A stretch of 60,302 nucleotides of DNA from Sphaerochaeta sp. Phil3 (GTDB taxonomy: Bacteria > Spirochaetota > Spirochaetia > Sphaerochaetales > Sphaerochaetaceae): NCBI GenBank assembly GCA_001940825.1, contig MSGT01000059.1, forward strand, positions 1 to 60,302, written 5' to 3'. Numbering within the stretch: the stretch's first letter is position 1; every line of letters begins with the position of its first letter. Under the pieces are notes generated by a model that saw nothing but the letters and a program-made list of their open reading frames with translations, searched no databases and was not told the origin of the DNA. Below, piece after piece: positions 35,881-43,539 of this stretch. Made by a program: the position numbers and the translations under genes.

Positions 35881-35909
35881 ATTATATTGACAAAGACAAA
35901 CGTTGACAA
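35881..35909 (-). promoter_or_regulatory. lepB: Promoter of lepB, probably giving a leaderless mRNA
   Basis: Minus strand TTGTCA (35904-35909), 17-nt spacer, perfect TATAAT (35881-35886). Transcription should begin at or next to the lepB ATG (35873). It shares its -35 bases with the divergent plus-strand promoter. Confidence 0.75.
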
Positions 35910-35931
35910 TCACGTGCAATAAAGTTAGGTT
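35903..35931 (+). promoter_or_regulatory. Divergent promoter of the PEGA/SUMF1 gene
   Basis: TTGACA (35903-35908), 17-nt spacer, TAGGTT (35926-35931), 6 nt before the ATG at 35938. The -35 is read from the same TTGACAA bases that give TTGTCA on the other strand. Confidence 0.55.
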
Positions 35932-35937
35932 TAGGGC

Positions 35938-37353
35938 ATGAAAAAGAAGAAGGAACTTCCGCAGGTAGAACCTGTCAAGATACAACCACTGTTCGGACTC
36001 AAACCTGGAGTATGGCTAACAATAGCCTATCTTCTAGCAATTGCCGTGATTCTATTTGTCGTTGGCATAGTTCCGGACATCATCAATGGCTCAAAACGTG
36101 TAGAGTTCACAAGCGACGCATACAACGCAGCGGTCTACGTGGATGGCACATACGAAGGTGGAACGCCGTTTACACGAAGGATTTCAAGCGGCACCCACGA
36201 AGTCGTCTACAAGGTCAACGGCAACGAAATAGACAGCTTCACCGTCAAGGTAGGACATCCTGTGTTCTTCAACTGGCTTTTCCCTAGAACCCAAAGGGTC
36301 TCAAGCGATGCAACGATCACAAAGCAGGCCTTCGCAGCCCTCTCGAAGGAGCTTTTGGAAGACGCCAATTCGTACGGTGCAATCCTTGAATACGATGATG
36401 TGCACCGCTATGCAGACATCTTCACTACATACGCAAGGACAATAAAGGGTTCGGCCTACGAGAAGGACACGACAGCCTTGGAGACGGCGTTTCTATTCAT
36501 CACCACAAAGGAGATGTACGAAGACGCCCTCAACGCAATTGCAACCCTTGGCCTTGAAACCTCACTTGACGCTGCAAAGGTCTTTGGCAATGAATCCTCC
36601 TCAACGCTGGGAACGACGATCGAAAACCCAACTCTCCAAGCCGTCCCCACCACACTCAAGACCGATGTCTTTGAGATAGCCGGCTTTGAAATCCCCTCTG
36701 CAACGTTCTCAAACGGCAAAGTAGTCGAGAGCTCCTATCCTGCGGTCAAGGAAGCTGGAAAAGTCGTTTCAACGAAGGCCTTCAACCTGGCTGCAGTGTG
36801 CATAACGGAGAACCAGTGGGCATACTTCGTCAACGAAAACCCTCAGTGGAGTGCTTCCAACAAGGAGAATCTCATAGCTCAGGGTCTTGTGGACGATTAC
36901 TACCTTGATGGCGTAACGCTTTCCATGACGGTGGCATCGAACAGACCCGTTAGAAACATAAGCTGGTACGCTGCAAAGGCCTTCTGCAATTGGCTTTCTG
37001 AAAAATCTGGAAGAAACGTAGACCTTCCAACTGAAGACCAATGGATTGCAGCCACCCTGACAGGTGCCGGCGAAGGCTATCAGAAATCGCTCATGCCAAG
37101 CGTTGAGTCCTCCACTCCAAGTGCCATGCTTGGCGGAGTATGGGAGTTTACGGATACATCGTATGTACCCCTTTCAAGGATATCGGACTATGATGTGCAG
37201 ACCTGCATCGCCAATCTGGAGGCCAATGTGGATGTGGTCGTCAAGGGTGGCTCATACGTGAACAGTGCAAGCGAGGTGGATGTCTTCACGGTGGGTACAG
37301 CCTACAGGAACATGTGCAGCGACTTCATGGGACTGCGCATTGTGTGGAATTGA
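35938..37353 (+). CDS. Membrane-anchored PEGA plus SUMF1-domain protein
   Basis: A 471-residue protein. Basic N-terminus, one membrane segment (about 25-47), a PEGA-type beta domain (about 52-105, VYVDGTYEGGTPF then SGTHEVVYKVNG), a helical linker, and a C-terminal SUMF1/formylglycine-generating-like domain (about 255-471: ENQWAYFVNENPQW, PVRNISWYAAKAFCNWLS, LPTEDQW, ending GLRIVWN). The family can oxidise cysteine or act as a ligand-binding C-lectin-like fold; I see no clear pair of catalytic cysteines, so a structural or envelope role is likelier. Such PEGA/SUMF1 pairs are common in spirochaetes. smpB follows 22 nt later. Confidence 0.85.
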   Translation: MKKKKELPQVEPVKIQPLFGLKPGVWLTIAYLLAIAVILFVVGIVPDIINGSKRVEFTSDAYNAAVYVDGTYEGGTPFTRRISSGTHEVVYKVNGNEIDSFTVKVGHPVFFNWLFPRTQRVSSDATITKQAFAALSKELLEDANSYGAILEYDDVHRYADIFTTYARTIKGSAYEKDTTALETAFLFITTKEMYEDALNAIATLGLETSLDAAKVFGNESSSTLGTTIENPTLQAVPTTLKTDVFEIAGFEIPSATFSNGKVVESSYPAVKEAGKVVSTKAFNLAAVCITENQWAYFVNENPQWSASNKENLIAQGLVDDYYLDGVTLSMTVASNRPVRNISWYAAKAFCNWLSEKSGRNVDLPTEDQWIAATLTGAGEGYQKSLMPSVESSTPSAMLGGVWEFTDTSYVPLSRISDYDVQTCIANLEANVDVVVKGGSYVNSASEVDVFTVGTAYRNMCSDFMGLRIVWN

Positions 37354-37375
37354 CAATTTGTTTTAGGCAAACGAA

Positions 37376-37849
37376 ATGGAAACCAGTGTAAAAAAAGAGA
37401 TAAAGACCCTTCAGGTCAACAAAAAGGCATATTTCAACTACTCGGTGCTCGAGGACTTGGAAGCGGGGATATCGCTTGCAGGCACAGAGGTCAAGTCGCT
37501 CAGAGCCGGAAAGTTCTCGTTTGTGGATTCATACATAAAGATAGACAACGGCGAGCTTTGGCTTGTAGGGTTCACGATCCAGCCATACGAAAAGGGCTCC
37601 ATCTTCAACCACCAGAGCGACCGCAACCGTCGTCTCCTTGTACATAGGCAGGAGATAAAGAGACTCAAAAGAAAGGTCGAGGAAAAGGGGCTTACACTCA
37701 TACCAACCAAGGTCTATCTCAAAGGGAACCTGGTGAAGGTTCAGGTGTCGCTCTGTAGAGGAAAAGCCCTGCATGACAAGCGCGATGCAATCAAGGAACG
37801 TGATCTTGACCGCCAGTCCAAGCGTGAGGCGAAGGAATACCGATTTTAG
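37376..37849 (+). CDS. smpB: tmRNA-binding protein SmpB
   Basis: A 157-residue SmpB, partner of tmRNA (the ssrA gene is at 43080-43453) in freeing stalled ribosomes. It contains KAYFNYSVLEDLEAGISLAGTEVKSLRAGK and a basic C-terminal tail (RDAIKERDLDRQSKREAKEY) that fills the empty mRNA channel. The 165 bases between it and the convergent kinase gene hold no clear feature. Confidence 0.96.
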   Translation: METSVKKEIKTLQVNKKAYFNYSVLEDLEAGISLAGTEVKSLRAGKFSFVDSYIKIDNGELWLVGFTIQPYEKGSIFNHQSDRNRRLLVHRQEIKRLKRKVEEKGLTLIPTKVYLKGNLVKVQVSLCRGKALHDKRDAIKERDLDRQSKREAKEYRF

Positions 37850-38014
37850 TTTTCTTGGGCTTTGAGGTCATAACTTCGTCATGAAAACAATGCCGTACAC
37901 CAAGTACTGTCTTTGTTTCCATTCCTTGTTCTGAGCCTCAAATACCTGCGAAAAAGGGATTCAAGGCTTGGTTCTGATATGCCCTGACTGCAAGCAGGAA
38001 CTCAGAGGGTCTTC

Positions 38015-39577
38015 CTAGTGAGACTTTGAAATCTTCCTTATCCTCTTGAACAGCCAAGTATTGCTGTCCTCGATGTGTCTGTAGACACTGTTGTAGATTG
38101 CCATGTATTTTTTATGGTTCTCTTCGTTTGGAAGGAAAGTGTCCTTGTCGTGCACCATACTTGAGACGGCTTCATCAAAATCCTTGAATTCTCCAATTGC
38201 CACGAAGGCCGCCAAGGAAGAGCCAATGCCGGATGCTTCGTGCGTCTGGATGCGTTTGACAGGCAGTCCAAAGACATCGGCGCATATCTGTACTACGGTG
38301 TCGTTGACGGATCCGCCACCTGCGATGTAGAGCTCCTTTATGCGCTGGCCAGAGCGTTTCTGCATCCTTAGCATTGCATGATAGAGCTCAAAATCAATGC
38401 CCTCTATTATGGCCCTGTAGATATGGAACTTGTTGTGGTGGTCGCTGAGCCCCATGACGACACCCTTGGCGAAGGGGTTGCCGTTGCCGGGCGCAAGATG
38501 AGGTGTAAGGACTAGACCGTTGCAGCCAACAGGTATCTCATCAAGTTTGGAGTCAAGTATCTGCTCTACGCGCACACCCTTCCTGTGAGCCTCCATGACC
38601 TCTTCCTGAGCAAAGTTTCGTATGAACCAAGTGACTATCCAATAGCCACGATACAGCTGATACTCTCCATTGTAGAACCCCGGCATGACGGCAGGATACG
38701 AAGGAAGGAAAGGTTGCGGTTCAAAGTAGTGCGCCGAGCAGAACTGAATCGTTGAAGCCGTACCCAAGGAGATTGCGGCCTTGTCCTCTGTCGTCACAGA
38801 AAGGCCAAGGGACTCACAGGCCTTGTCGGTACCCGTGGAGATTAGAGGAAGATCCTTTGGTATACCGCTTCTTATGCTTGTCTCTTCGTTTATGTATCCA
38901 ACGATGCCAGGGGACTCGATAATGTCGACGAGCTTGTCCATTGGAATGTCTGCAATGCAACGCGAAAGGCCTTTCTTCATCCAGGTCCTTCGTCTATTGT
39001 CGAACGGAATGTGCCCCACTTGGTTAGCGGCTCCGTCTTTGAGCACTCCAGTGAGCTTGTAGTTCATATATGATGGAAGCAGCACGAACTTGTACGTTCT
39101 CTCCCATAGTTCAGGCTCGTTCTCCCTAATCCAGTTGACGAAGGCATCCTTGTATAGCATACGTACAGTCTCCGTCATCCCAACCGATGCAAAGAGAACC
39201 TTCTGCCACCATACAGGATTGACCTCACCGTCAGTGCGCCTCTCGTCAAGCCAAAGGATTATGTTTCTAAGCGGCTTGCAGTCCTTGTCAAGAATCATGA
39301 CGGTGTCGCGTATGCAAGTGATGGTGACGGCTTTGATTCGTTCGAAAAATCTTTTTCCAGGGTCTTTGTCCGCCATGCGTCTGAGGGCAAGGCATGCTTC
39401 ACAAAGCCTGTCATAGTAGAAATCAGGCTCCTGTTCCGCGCGGCCTGGCACACTTGATGGAAGCTTTATTCTTTCATACCTAAGCTGGCTGCAAAGAACC
39501 GTATCCCCTTTCTTGTCCACAAGCAAAGCTCTTATGCTTTGCGTGCCAATGTCGAACGTAAGAACAAGGGGATCCAT
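38015..39577 (-). CDS. FGGY-family carbohydrate kinase
   Basis: A 520-residue sugar kinase of the FGGY family (xylulokinase/glycerol-kinase-like). First ATPase-type block LTFDIGTQSIRALLVD (5-20), ILWLDERR, the second-domain phosphate loop ISLGTASTIQF, and YIAGGGSVNDTVVQICADVFG near the C-terminus. It phosphorylates a sugar or polyol; which one cannot be told. ATG at 39577 has GAGG 6 nt upstream (the frame also opens at a GTG 12 nt earlier). It stands alone behind its own promoter with an overlapping inverted repeat. Confidence 0.88.
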   Translation of the reverse strand: MDPLVLTFDIGTQSIRALLVDKKGDTVLCSQLRYERIKLPSSVPGRAEQEPDFYYDRLCEACLALRRMADKDPGKRFFERIKAVTITCIRDTVMILDKDCKPLRNIILWLDERRTDGEVNPVWWQKVLFASVGMTETVRMLYKDAFVNWIRENEPELWERTYKFVLLPSYMNYKLTGVLKDGAANQVGHIPFDNRRRTWMKKGLSRCIADIPMDKLVDIIESPGIVGYINEETSIRSGIPKDLPLISTGTDKACESLGLSVTTEDKAAISLGTASTIQFCSAHYFEPQPFLPSYPAVMPGFYNGEYQLYRGYWIVTWFIRNFAQEEVMEAHRKGVRVEQILDSKLDEIPVGCNGLVLTPHLAPGNGNPFAKGVVMGLSDHHNKFHIYRAIIEGIDFELYHAMLRMQKRSGQRIKELYIAGGGSVNDTVVQICADVFGLPVKRIQTHEASGIGSSLAAFVAIGEFKDFDEAVSSMVHDKDTFLPNEENHKKYMAIYNSVYRHIEDSNTWLFKRIRKISKSH

Positions 39578-39608
39578 CCAAAACCTCACTTCATGCCAGA
39601 TGATGTCT

Positions 39609-39643
39609 TGTGCGATTATAGCACACTAAGCCATGTAGGTCGA
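39609..39643 (-). promoter_or_regulatory. Promoter and overlapping operator of the FGGY kinase
   Basis: Minus strand TCGACC (39638-39643), 17-nt spacer ending TGC, then perfect TATAAT (39615-39620): an extended -10 promoter. The inverted repeat TGTGC-N7-GCACA (39609-39625) encloses the -10 box, as expected for a repressor site. Confidence 0.6.
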
Positions 39644-39645
39644 TA

Positions 39646-41019
39646 TTATTGAACTTTGGGAAGAAGAGCCACGGAACGGGCTATGTCCTCATCCGTAGGG
39701 ATTATGTCGTTCATCTCTCCATCGTTGAACTTCTGGTAGGCCGTGAGGTCAAAGTACCCGGTTCCGGTAAGACCAAACAGGATGTTCTTCTCCTCACCGG
39801 TCTCCTTGCACTTGAGGGCCTCGTCTATGGCGCAGCGTATCGCATGGCTGCTTTCAGGCGCAGGAAGGATTCCTTCAGTCCTGCAGAAGAGCTCAGCAGC
39901 TTCGAAGACCTTGGTCTGCTCCACAGAGACAGCCTCCATGAGACCATCATGGTACAACTGGCTCAGTACAGGCGACATACCGTGGAACCTGAGACCTCCG
40001 GCATGGTTCGCACTTGGAATGAACTGGCTTCCCAATGTGTACATCTTTGCAAGAGGACAGACACGCCCTGTATCGCAGAAGTCGTAGGCATATACACCAC
40101 GAGTGAACGAAGGACAGGAAGCAGGCTCCACCGCAATGATTCTGTAATCCTTCTCCCCTCTTATCTTCTCACCCATGAACGGAGCTATAAGACCGCCAAG
40201 GTTGCTGCCGCCGCCTGCGCATCCAATGATTACATCTGGAACTACACTATACTTGTCCAATGCGCTCTTTGCCTCAAGTCCTATTATGGACTGATGCAGC
40301 ATGACCTGGTTGAGGACCGACCCCAAAGCATATCTATAGCCGTCATGATGGGAAACGAAGTCAACCGCCTCCGATATGGCGCATCCAAGGGAACCTGTAG
40401 TACCAGGATGTTCCTTGTTTATTTTTATTCCTATCTCGGTTGTATTTGATGGTGAAGGTATTACAGTTGCGCCATAGGTACGCATCACTTCCTTTCTTGC
40501 AGGCTTTTGTTCATAGCTGACCTTTACCATATAGACTCTGCAATCAAGCCCAAGATAGGCGCAGCTCATCGAAAGCGCCGTGCCCCATTGACCTGCTCCA
40601 GTCTCCGTCGCAAGGCCCTTGAGCCCCTGCTTTTTGGCATAGAAGGCCTGTGCTATTGCCGAGTTTAGCTTGTGGCTGCCGCTTGTATTGTTGCCCTCGA
40701 ACTTGTAGTAGATATGAGCCGGTGTATCCAAAGCCTTTTCAAGGCAGTATGCCCGCACAGTTGGAGAAGGCCTATACATCTTGTAGAAGTCCCTTATCTC
40801 CTGAGGGATCTCAACCTGAGGTGTATCGTTGTCGAGTTCCTGCTTTACAAGCTCGCTGCAGAAGATGTGTTCAAGATCCTGTTGTTTAAGTTTTTCGCCT
40901 GTCTGAGGATTGAGAAGCGGTGCGGGTTTGTTTTTCATGTCGGCTCTGACATTGTACCAATACCTTGGAATTTCGTTCTCTGAAAGATAGATCTTGTAAG
41001 GTATTTCAGTGTGTGCCAT
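39646..41019 (-). CDS. trpB2: TrpB2-type tryptophan synthase beta chain
   Basis: A 457-residue PLP enzyme of the TrpB2 branch, longer than the TrpB1 that pairs with TrpA. The PLP lysine is Lys117 in TSGSHKLNSA; ATETGAGQWG, the phosphate-binding GCAGGGSNLGG and the C-terminal GLTGTGYFDL are clear. It condenses indole (or acts on phosphoserine in some lineages) to make tryptophan. No trpA or other trp gene is near, so it may salvage indole. AAGGAGGAGC precedes the ATG. Promoter and an inverted repeat lie upstream (41047-41094). Confidence 0.93.
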   Translation of the reverse strand: MAHTEIPYKIYLSENEIPRYWYNVRADMKNKPAPLLNPQTGEKLKQQDLEHIFCSELVKQELDNDTPQVEIPQEIRDFYKMYRPSPTVRAYCLEKALDTPAHIYYKFEGNNTSGSHKLNSAIAQAFYAKKQGLKGLATETGAGQWGTALSMSCAYLGLDCRVYMVKVSYEQKPARKEVMRTYGATVIPSPSNTTEIGIKINKEHPGTTGSLGCAISEAVDFVSHHDGYRYALGSVLNQVMLHQSIIGLEAKSALDKYSVVPDVIIGCAGGGSNLGGLIAPFMGEKIRGEKDYRIIAVEPASCPSFTRGVYAYDFCDTGRVCPLAKMYTLGSQFIPSANHAGGLRFHGMSPVLSQLYHDGLMEAVSVEQTKVFEAAELFCRTEGILPAPESSHAIRCAIDEALKCKETGEEKNILFGLTGTGYFDLTAYQKFNDGEMNDIIPTDEDIARSVALLPKVQ

Positions 41020-41046
41020 GTTTTGCTCCTCCTTGGAACTTCATTT

Positions 41047-41064
41047 GTTACTATTTACAGTAAC
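41047..41064 (-). promoter_or_regulatory. trpB2: Operator-like inverted repeat in the trpB2 leader
   Basis: GTTACT-N6-AGTAAC lies just after the -10 box, covering the likely transcription start. Its core, read as ACTGTAAATAGT, resembles ACTGTATCCAGT in the operator of the adjacent XRE-Fic gene. Confidence 0.6.
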
Positions 41065-41065
41065 A

Positions 41066-41094
41066 ATATTATCAAGCATTCATGTTTTTGTCAA
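41066..41094 (-). promoter_or_regulatory. trpB2: Strong promoter of trpB2
   Basis: Minus strand TTGACA (41089-41094), 17-nt spacer, TAATAT (41066-41071). Confidence 0.78.
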
Positions 41095-41142
41095 TAGAAA
41101 CACACGGACACATATTTCCATCCATCTCTTGCAATGCAAGGC

Positions 41143-42012
41143 TCAAAGACATCGGTCTAAATCAAGGCCGATTATAGCGTTATCGTATAGATATCGTTTC
41201 AACGAGGCCTTGTCTCCCGTCTGGTACATGTTCAAAAGCCTTTCATTGAATCCAAGCATGTAGTCGTCCTTTATGGTCATCATGCCGCAACCGTGGTCAA
41301 GAAGGACCTTATTCGCAGCGGCCAATGCGGTTCGTTTGTTCCCATCCCAGAACAATTGGTTGTATGTGATGAAACAGAACAGGTCAAGAGACTTCTCAGT
41401 TGCCGAAACATACGAAGAAAGGATTCTTTTGATGCTTCCTTCGGTTTTTTCCTTCTCAGGAATTGGAGGTTTGTAATCACACCCCGATATTCCAACGTTG
41501 CCGGTTCTAAGTACTCCCCTCTCAATGGATTCGTCCCGTGCAATGTAACCGTTCAGTTTGCAAATGAAGTCGAGATTAAGTTTGTCATTGGAATTGAGTA
41601 TATAGTTCCATGCATCACGCATGTTCCTGATTGCAAGGATATCGTCAAGAGAAACATTTGGAACGTTTACACCTTCAAGAATCGTTTTGGTCTGCGGAAA
41701 AGTAACGGCACGTGCTTCCATCTGCATTCCACAATAGACGTTTTCATCCCATTTCTTCTTTGCAAGAAAAAAACTTTGCGTCCTATCGAGTTCATATTTA
41801 TTCGGATAGGGATTATCGTTCTCAGAGACCAAAAGCTCCTCCATGGTTATGTTGAGATAATGAGCCAAATTGTAGACCGTTTCAGCATTGCATTTGCCTA
41901 TCTTCTTCTTCCCGTTTGCAAGCTCTGACAAGGTGGAATATGGAATGCCAGATTCCTTGGATATTTCAGAGATTTTTTTGTTGTTCTCTTTGATGTACTG
42001 TTTCAACGTCAT
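41143..42012 (-). CDS. XRE helix-turn-helix plus Fic-domain protein lacking the catalytic histidine
   Basis: A 289-residue protein. An N-terminal XRE DNA-binding domain (about 1-60: IKENNKKISEISKESGIPYS, then LANGKKK) is joined to a C-terminal Fic domain. The flap (VLRTGNVGIS) and Fic core are clear, but the motif HPFx[D/E]GN[G/K]R reads QLFWDGNKR, so the histidine that deprotonates the target is Gln. AMP transfer is doubtful; it may be a regulator or an antitoxin-like Fic relative. The start at 42012 fits the XRE family; TATAAT ends 6 nt before it with no ribosome site, so the mRNA is probably leaderless. A palindrome in the promoter suggests self-repression. Confidence 0.85.
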   Translation of the reverse strand: MTLKQYIKENNKKISEISKESGIPYSTLSELANGKKKIGKCNAETVYNLAHYLNITMEELLVSENDNPYPNKYELDRTQSFFLAKKKWDENVYCGMQMEARAVTFPQTKTILEGVNVPNVSLDDILAIRNMRDAWNYILNSNDKLNLDFICKLNGYIARDESIERGVLRTGNVGISGCDYKPPIPEKEKTEGSIKRILSSYVSATEKSLDLFCFITYNQLFWDGNKRTALAAANKVLLDHGCGMMTIKDDYMLGFNERLLNMYQTGDKASLKRYLYDNAIIGLDLDRCL

Positions 42013-42018
42013 GGGTTC

Positions 42019-42047
42019 ATTATAACTGGATACAGTTAAAATTTCAA
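42019..42047 (-). promoter_or_regulatory. Promoter and operator of the XRE-Fic gene
   Basis: Minus strand TTGAAA (42042-42047), 17-nt spacer, perfect TATAAT (42019-42024). The inverted repeat TAACTG-N4-CAGTTA (42023-42038) lies in the spacer and touches the -10 box, fitting autorepression by the XRE domain. Confidence 0.72.
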
Positions 42048-42090
42048 ATACAAGCAACTGCAAAGAACCATATTAATTTGTTGTTTTTAT

Positions 42091-42327
42091 ATGTATATTT
42101 TATTTAAATGCACTTATGACTCGGACGATACAACATCTTCAGACTCCATAATCAAATCGTTTGGCATTACGACTGTTTTATATACAGCATTGAACTTTCC
42201 TTATAGTTCTTTGGTGGATTTTCTATTGTTTCCGGTTTTCAAATTGGCCGTCCTCGTTGGATTTGCAACCTACCCTACTATTGCATTCCCTGCACTCTGC
42301 ATTTGGTTCTCAAAGGTTTTGGGTTAA
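42091..42327 (+). other. Possible small membrane protein or fragment (YceK-like region)
   Basis: An open frame of 78 residues. Its middle part (LNFPYSSLVDFLLFPVFKLA) resembles the Pro-Phe-Ser...Asp...Leu-Pro segment of small YceK-type envelope proteins. No ribosome site or export signal is seen, so it may be a decayed gene. It lies in a 750-base stretch with no other protein gene before the small toxin. Confidence 0.3.
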
Positions 42328-42359
42328 ATCAGACATTCGAGCGTTGTCGGCTCATGTTG

Positions 42360-42616
42360 GCTAAATACAACACACCACGATTCATCAGATTTGTTTTGGG
42401 CCATCAACAACAACCTTCACATCACACACATCACGGACTACCTGCACATCACGCACGGAAACGCACTGTTTTCATTTGTATTCAGAAATTGTGAGCAAAT
42501 TGTAGCGATGGTGAGTGTGGTGAGTTGGTAAGCGTGGTGAGTGATGTGAGCTTGGTTGAATCTGTAGCCAATCTGTAGAGGCTGTAGCGGTTGTGGCAGT
42601 TGTAGCACCTGTAGAA
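42360..42616. repeat. Degenerate 9-bp minisatellite with an inverted flank
   Basis: From about 42500 to 42616 runs a degenerate 9-bp array, first GTGGTGAGT-like, then CTGTAG-like units (AATCTGTAG, AGGCTGTAG, CAGTTGTAG, CACCTGTAG). About 42410-42460 carries the reverse pattern (CACATCACACACATCAC), so the two parts could fold back on each other. It resembles the repeats at 26370-26577. Stop-free frames crossing it look repeat-driven. Confidence 0.65.
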
Positions 42617-42759
42617 CCCGAGGCGCTTGTGGCAGGTATCGGAAATGTAAAATCAAACAAGCTAAACTCTGGATAAGTTGCAATATATGTGCAATGATGT
42701 AAGAGGCACTGCCGTGAAACGGTGGACGGTTCGGCCTCTCATTTATTCATTTATTGAAT

Positions 42760-42782
42760 ATCGGAGAGGGTTCCTCTCCGAT
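42760..42782 (+). promoter_or_regulatory. Perfect hairpin in the leader of the small toxin
   Basis: ATCGGAGAGG and CCTCTCCGAT form a perfect 10-bp stem with a 3-nt loop, 31 nt before the toxin start. The following bases are not T-rich, so it is more likely a stabilising or translation-limiting leader structure than a terminator. Confidence 0.6.
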
Positions 42783-42813
42783 TCTTCGAAAGACGAATGG
42801 GGAGGTGATGCTC

Positions 42814-42891
42814 ATGAGTGACTACGAGATGCTTATGGTTGTGATTGCAATCATCGGCTTGGTTATAGCAACACGCAACAGCAAAAACTAA
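42814..42891 (+). CDS. Small hydrophobic toxin-like peptide (holin-like type I toxin)
   Basis: A 25-residue peptide beginning MSDYEMLMVVIAIIGLV and ending in a polar RNSKN tail: one membrane helix with charged ends. The pattern MxxYExLxxxI...LVIA is that of the putative holin-like toxins (Hol-Tox), which damage the membrane when not silenced. The start at 42814 has GGAGG 8 nt upstream. The 3' end lies under an antisense RNA (42883-42977). A related peptide is at 57325-57405. Confidence 0.75.
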   Translation: MSDYEMLMVVIAIIGLVIATRNSKN

Positions 42892-42977
42892 CCGCCCAGC
42901 GTCCTTTCCAACATCGCTGAGCGGTTTTCGCAAGTAGTGAAGGAGGTCGTTTCCGTCCACTGGCGGTGCCTCTCTCC
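42883..42977 (-). ncRNA. Predicted antisense antitoxin RNA
   Basis: A predicted RNA of about 95 nt on the minus strand. It has a strong promoter (42984-43012) and ends in a canonical terminator: CCGC(T)CAGCG pairing with CGCTG(G)GCGG at 42892-42924, then TTAGTTTTT. It overlaps the last codons and 3' end of the toxin mRNA, the layout of txpA/RatA-type type I systems. The same hairpin also has a T-run on the plus strand and can end the toxin mRNA. Confidence 0.72.
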
Positions 42978-42983
42978 GTTTGA

Positions 42984-43012
42984 AGTATCGCAAAAGAAAA
43001 CTCACCTGTCAA
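42984..43012 (-). promoter_or_regulatory. Promoter of the antitoxin RNA
   Basis: Minus strand TTGACA (43007-43012), 17-nt spacer, GATACT (42984-42989). The boxes and the 17-nt spacing are kept in a second copy at 59464-59492, although much of the spacer differs. Confidence 0.75.
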
Positions 43013-43043
43013 GTTTTGGAAAACCTTTTATGTTCCAAGAACC

Positions 43044-43075
43044 AGTGAAGACCACCAAATGCGGTGATCTTCACT
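43044..43075 (-). terminator. ssrA: Hairpin after tmRNA
   Basis: A 13-bp stem with one mismatch (43044-43056 with 43063-43075, AGTGAAGACCACC against GGTGATCTTCACT) lies 5 nt past the tmRNA 3' end. The T-run is poor, so it may guide 3' processing as well as termination. Confidence 0.6.
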
Positions 43076-43079
43076 ACTT

Positions 43080-43453
43080 TGGAGGTGGGGGGAGTCGAAC
43101 CCCCGTCCTAACGGCCCATCCACAGGCGTCTACAGGCTTAGATCCGGCTGGAAGGTCTCAATTGGAATCGACAGTCGGTCAGTTCTCATCCAATCCAGAT
43201 TGAAAGTGTCCCTATGGTCTACAACCATCAACCAAAGGCAAGCCCAAGGGATTTACAGGGTTCAGGGCCATGGGCACGGCATCCGTCACCTTGTCCGTTC
43301 TGGCTACGATTAAGCAGCGAGAGCGAATTCTGCTTCGTCGAGGACGAAATCGTCTTCTTTCTTTGCAGTTAATTTTTTTTGCTAGTTTTACAAGTTGGCG
43401 CTTGGCCTGCAACCGGTGGGCTGAACTCCGCCAGTCGAAACCAATACACCCCC
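43080..43453 (-). ncRNA. ssrA: Transfer-messenger RNA (tmRNA)
   Basis: A 374-nt one-piece tmRNA. The 5' end GGGGGTG pairs with CACCTCC at the 3' end, followed by discriminator A; CCA is not encoded. The D-loop-like GGTTTCGAC and T-arm GGGGG-TTCGACT-CCCCC are standard. The tag frame (43310-43366) reads from GCA to TAA as AKKEDDFVLDEAEFALAA: 18 residues, acidic, with the usual ALAA end for protease recognition. It works with SmpB (37376-37849) to rescue stalled ribosomes. Confidence 0.96.
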
Positions 43454-43539
43454 TCTTGGATTTGTATTGGTACTAACAAAATACAAAGTTCTATGAAAAA
43501 AAGCAAGGGGTACACTTTACGTATTATGCACTTTACGTA

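Noticed and set aside
39646-41019. Ordinary TrpB of a tryptophan operon
   Set aside because: The length and N-terminus are of the TrpB2 type and no trpA or other trp gene is adjacent.
42438-42683. Minus-strand frames with His/Thr and Leu/Gln repeats
   Set aside because: Two overlapping frames are both open because of the 9-bp minisatellite; neither has a start region or family pattern.
43080-43110. Genomic-island attachment site at the tmRNA 3' end
   Set aside because: No duplicate of the tmRNA 3' end and no integrase gene were found in the window.
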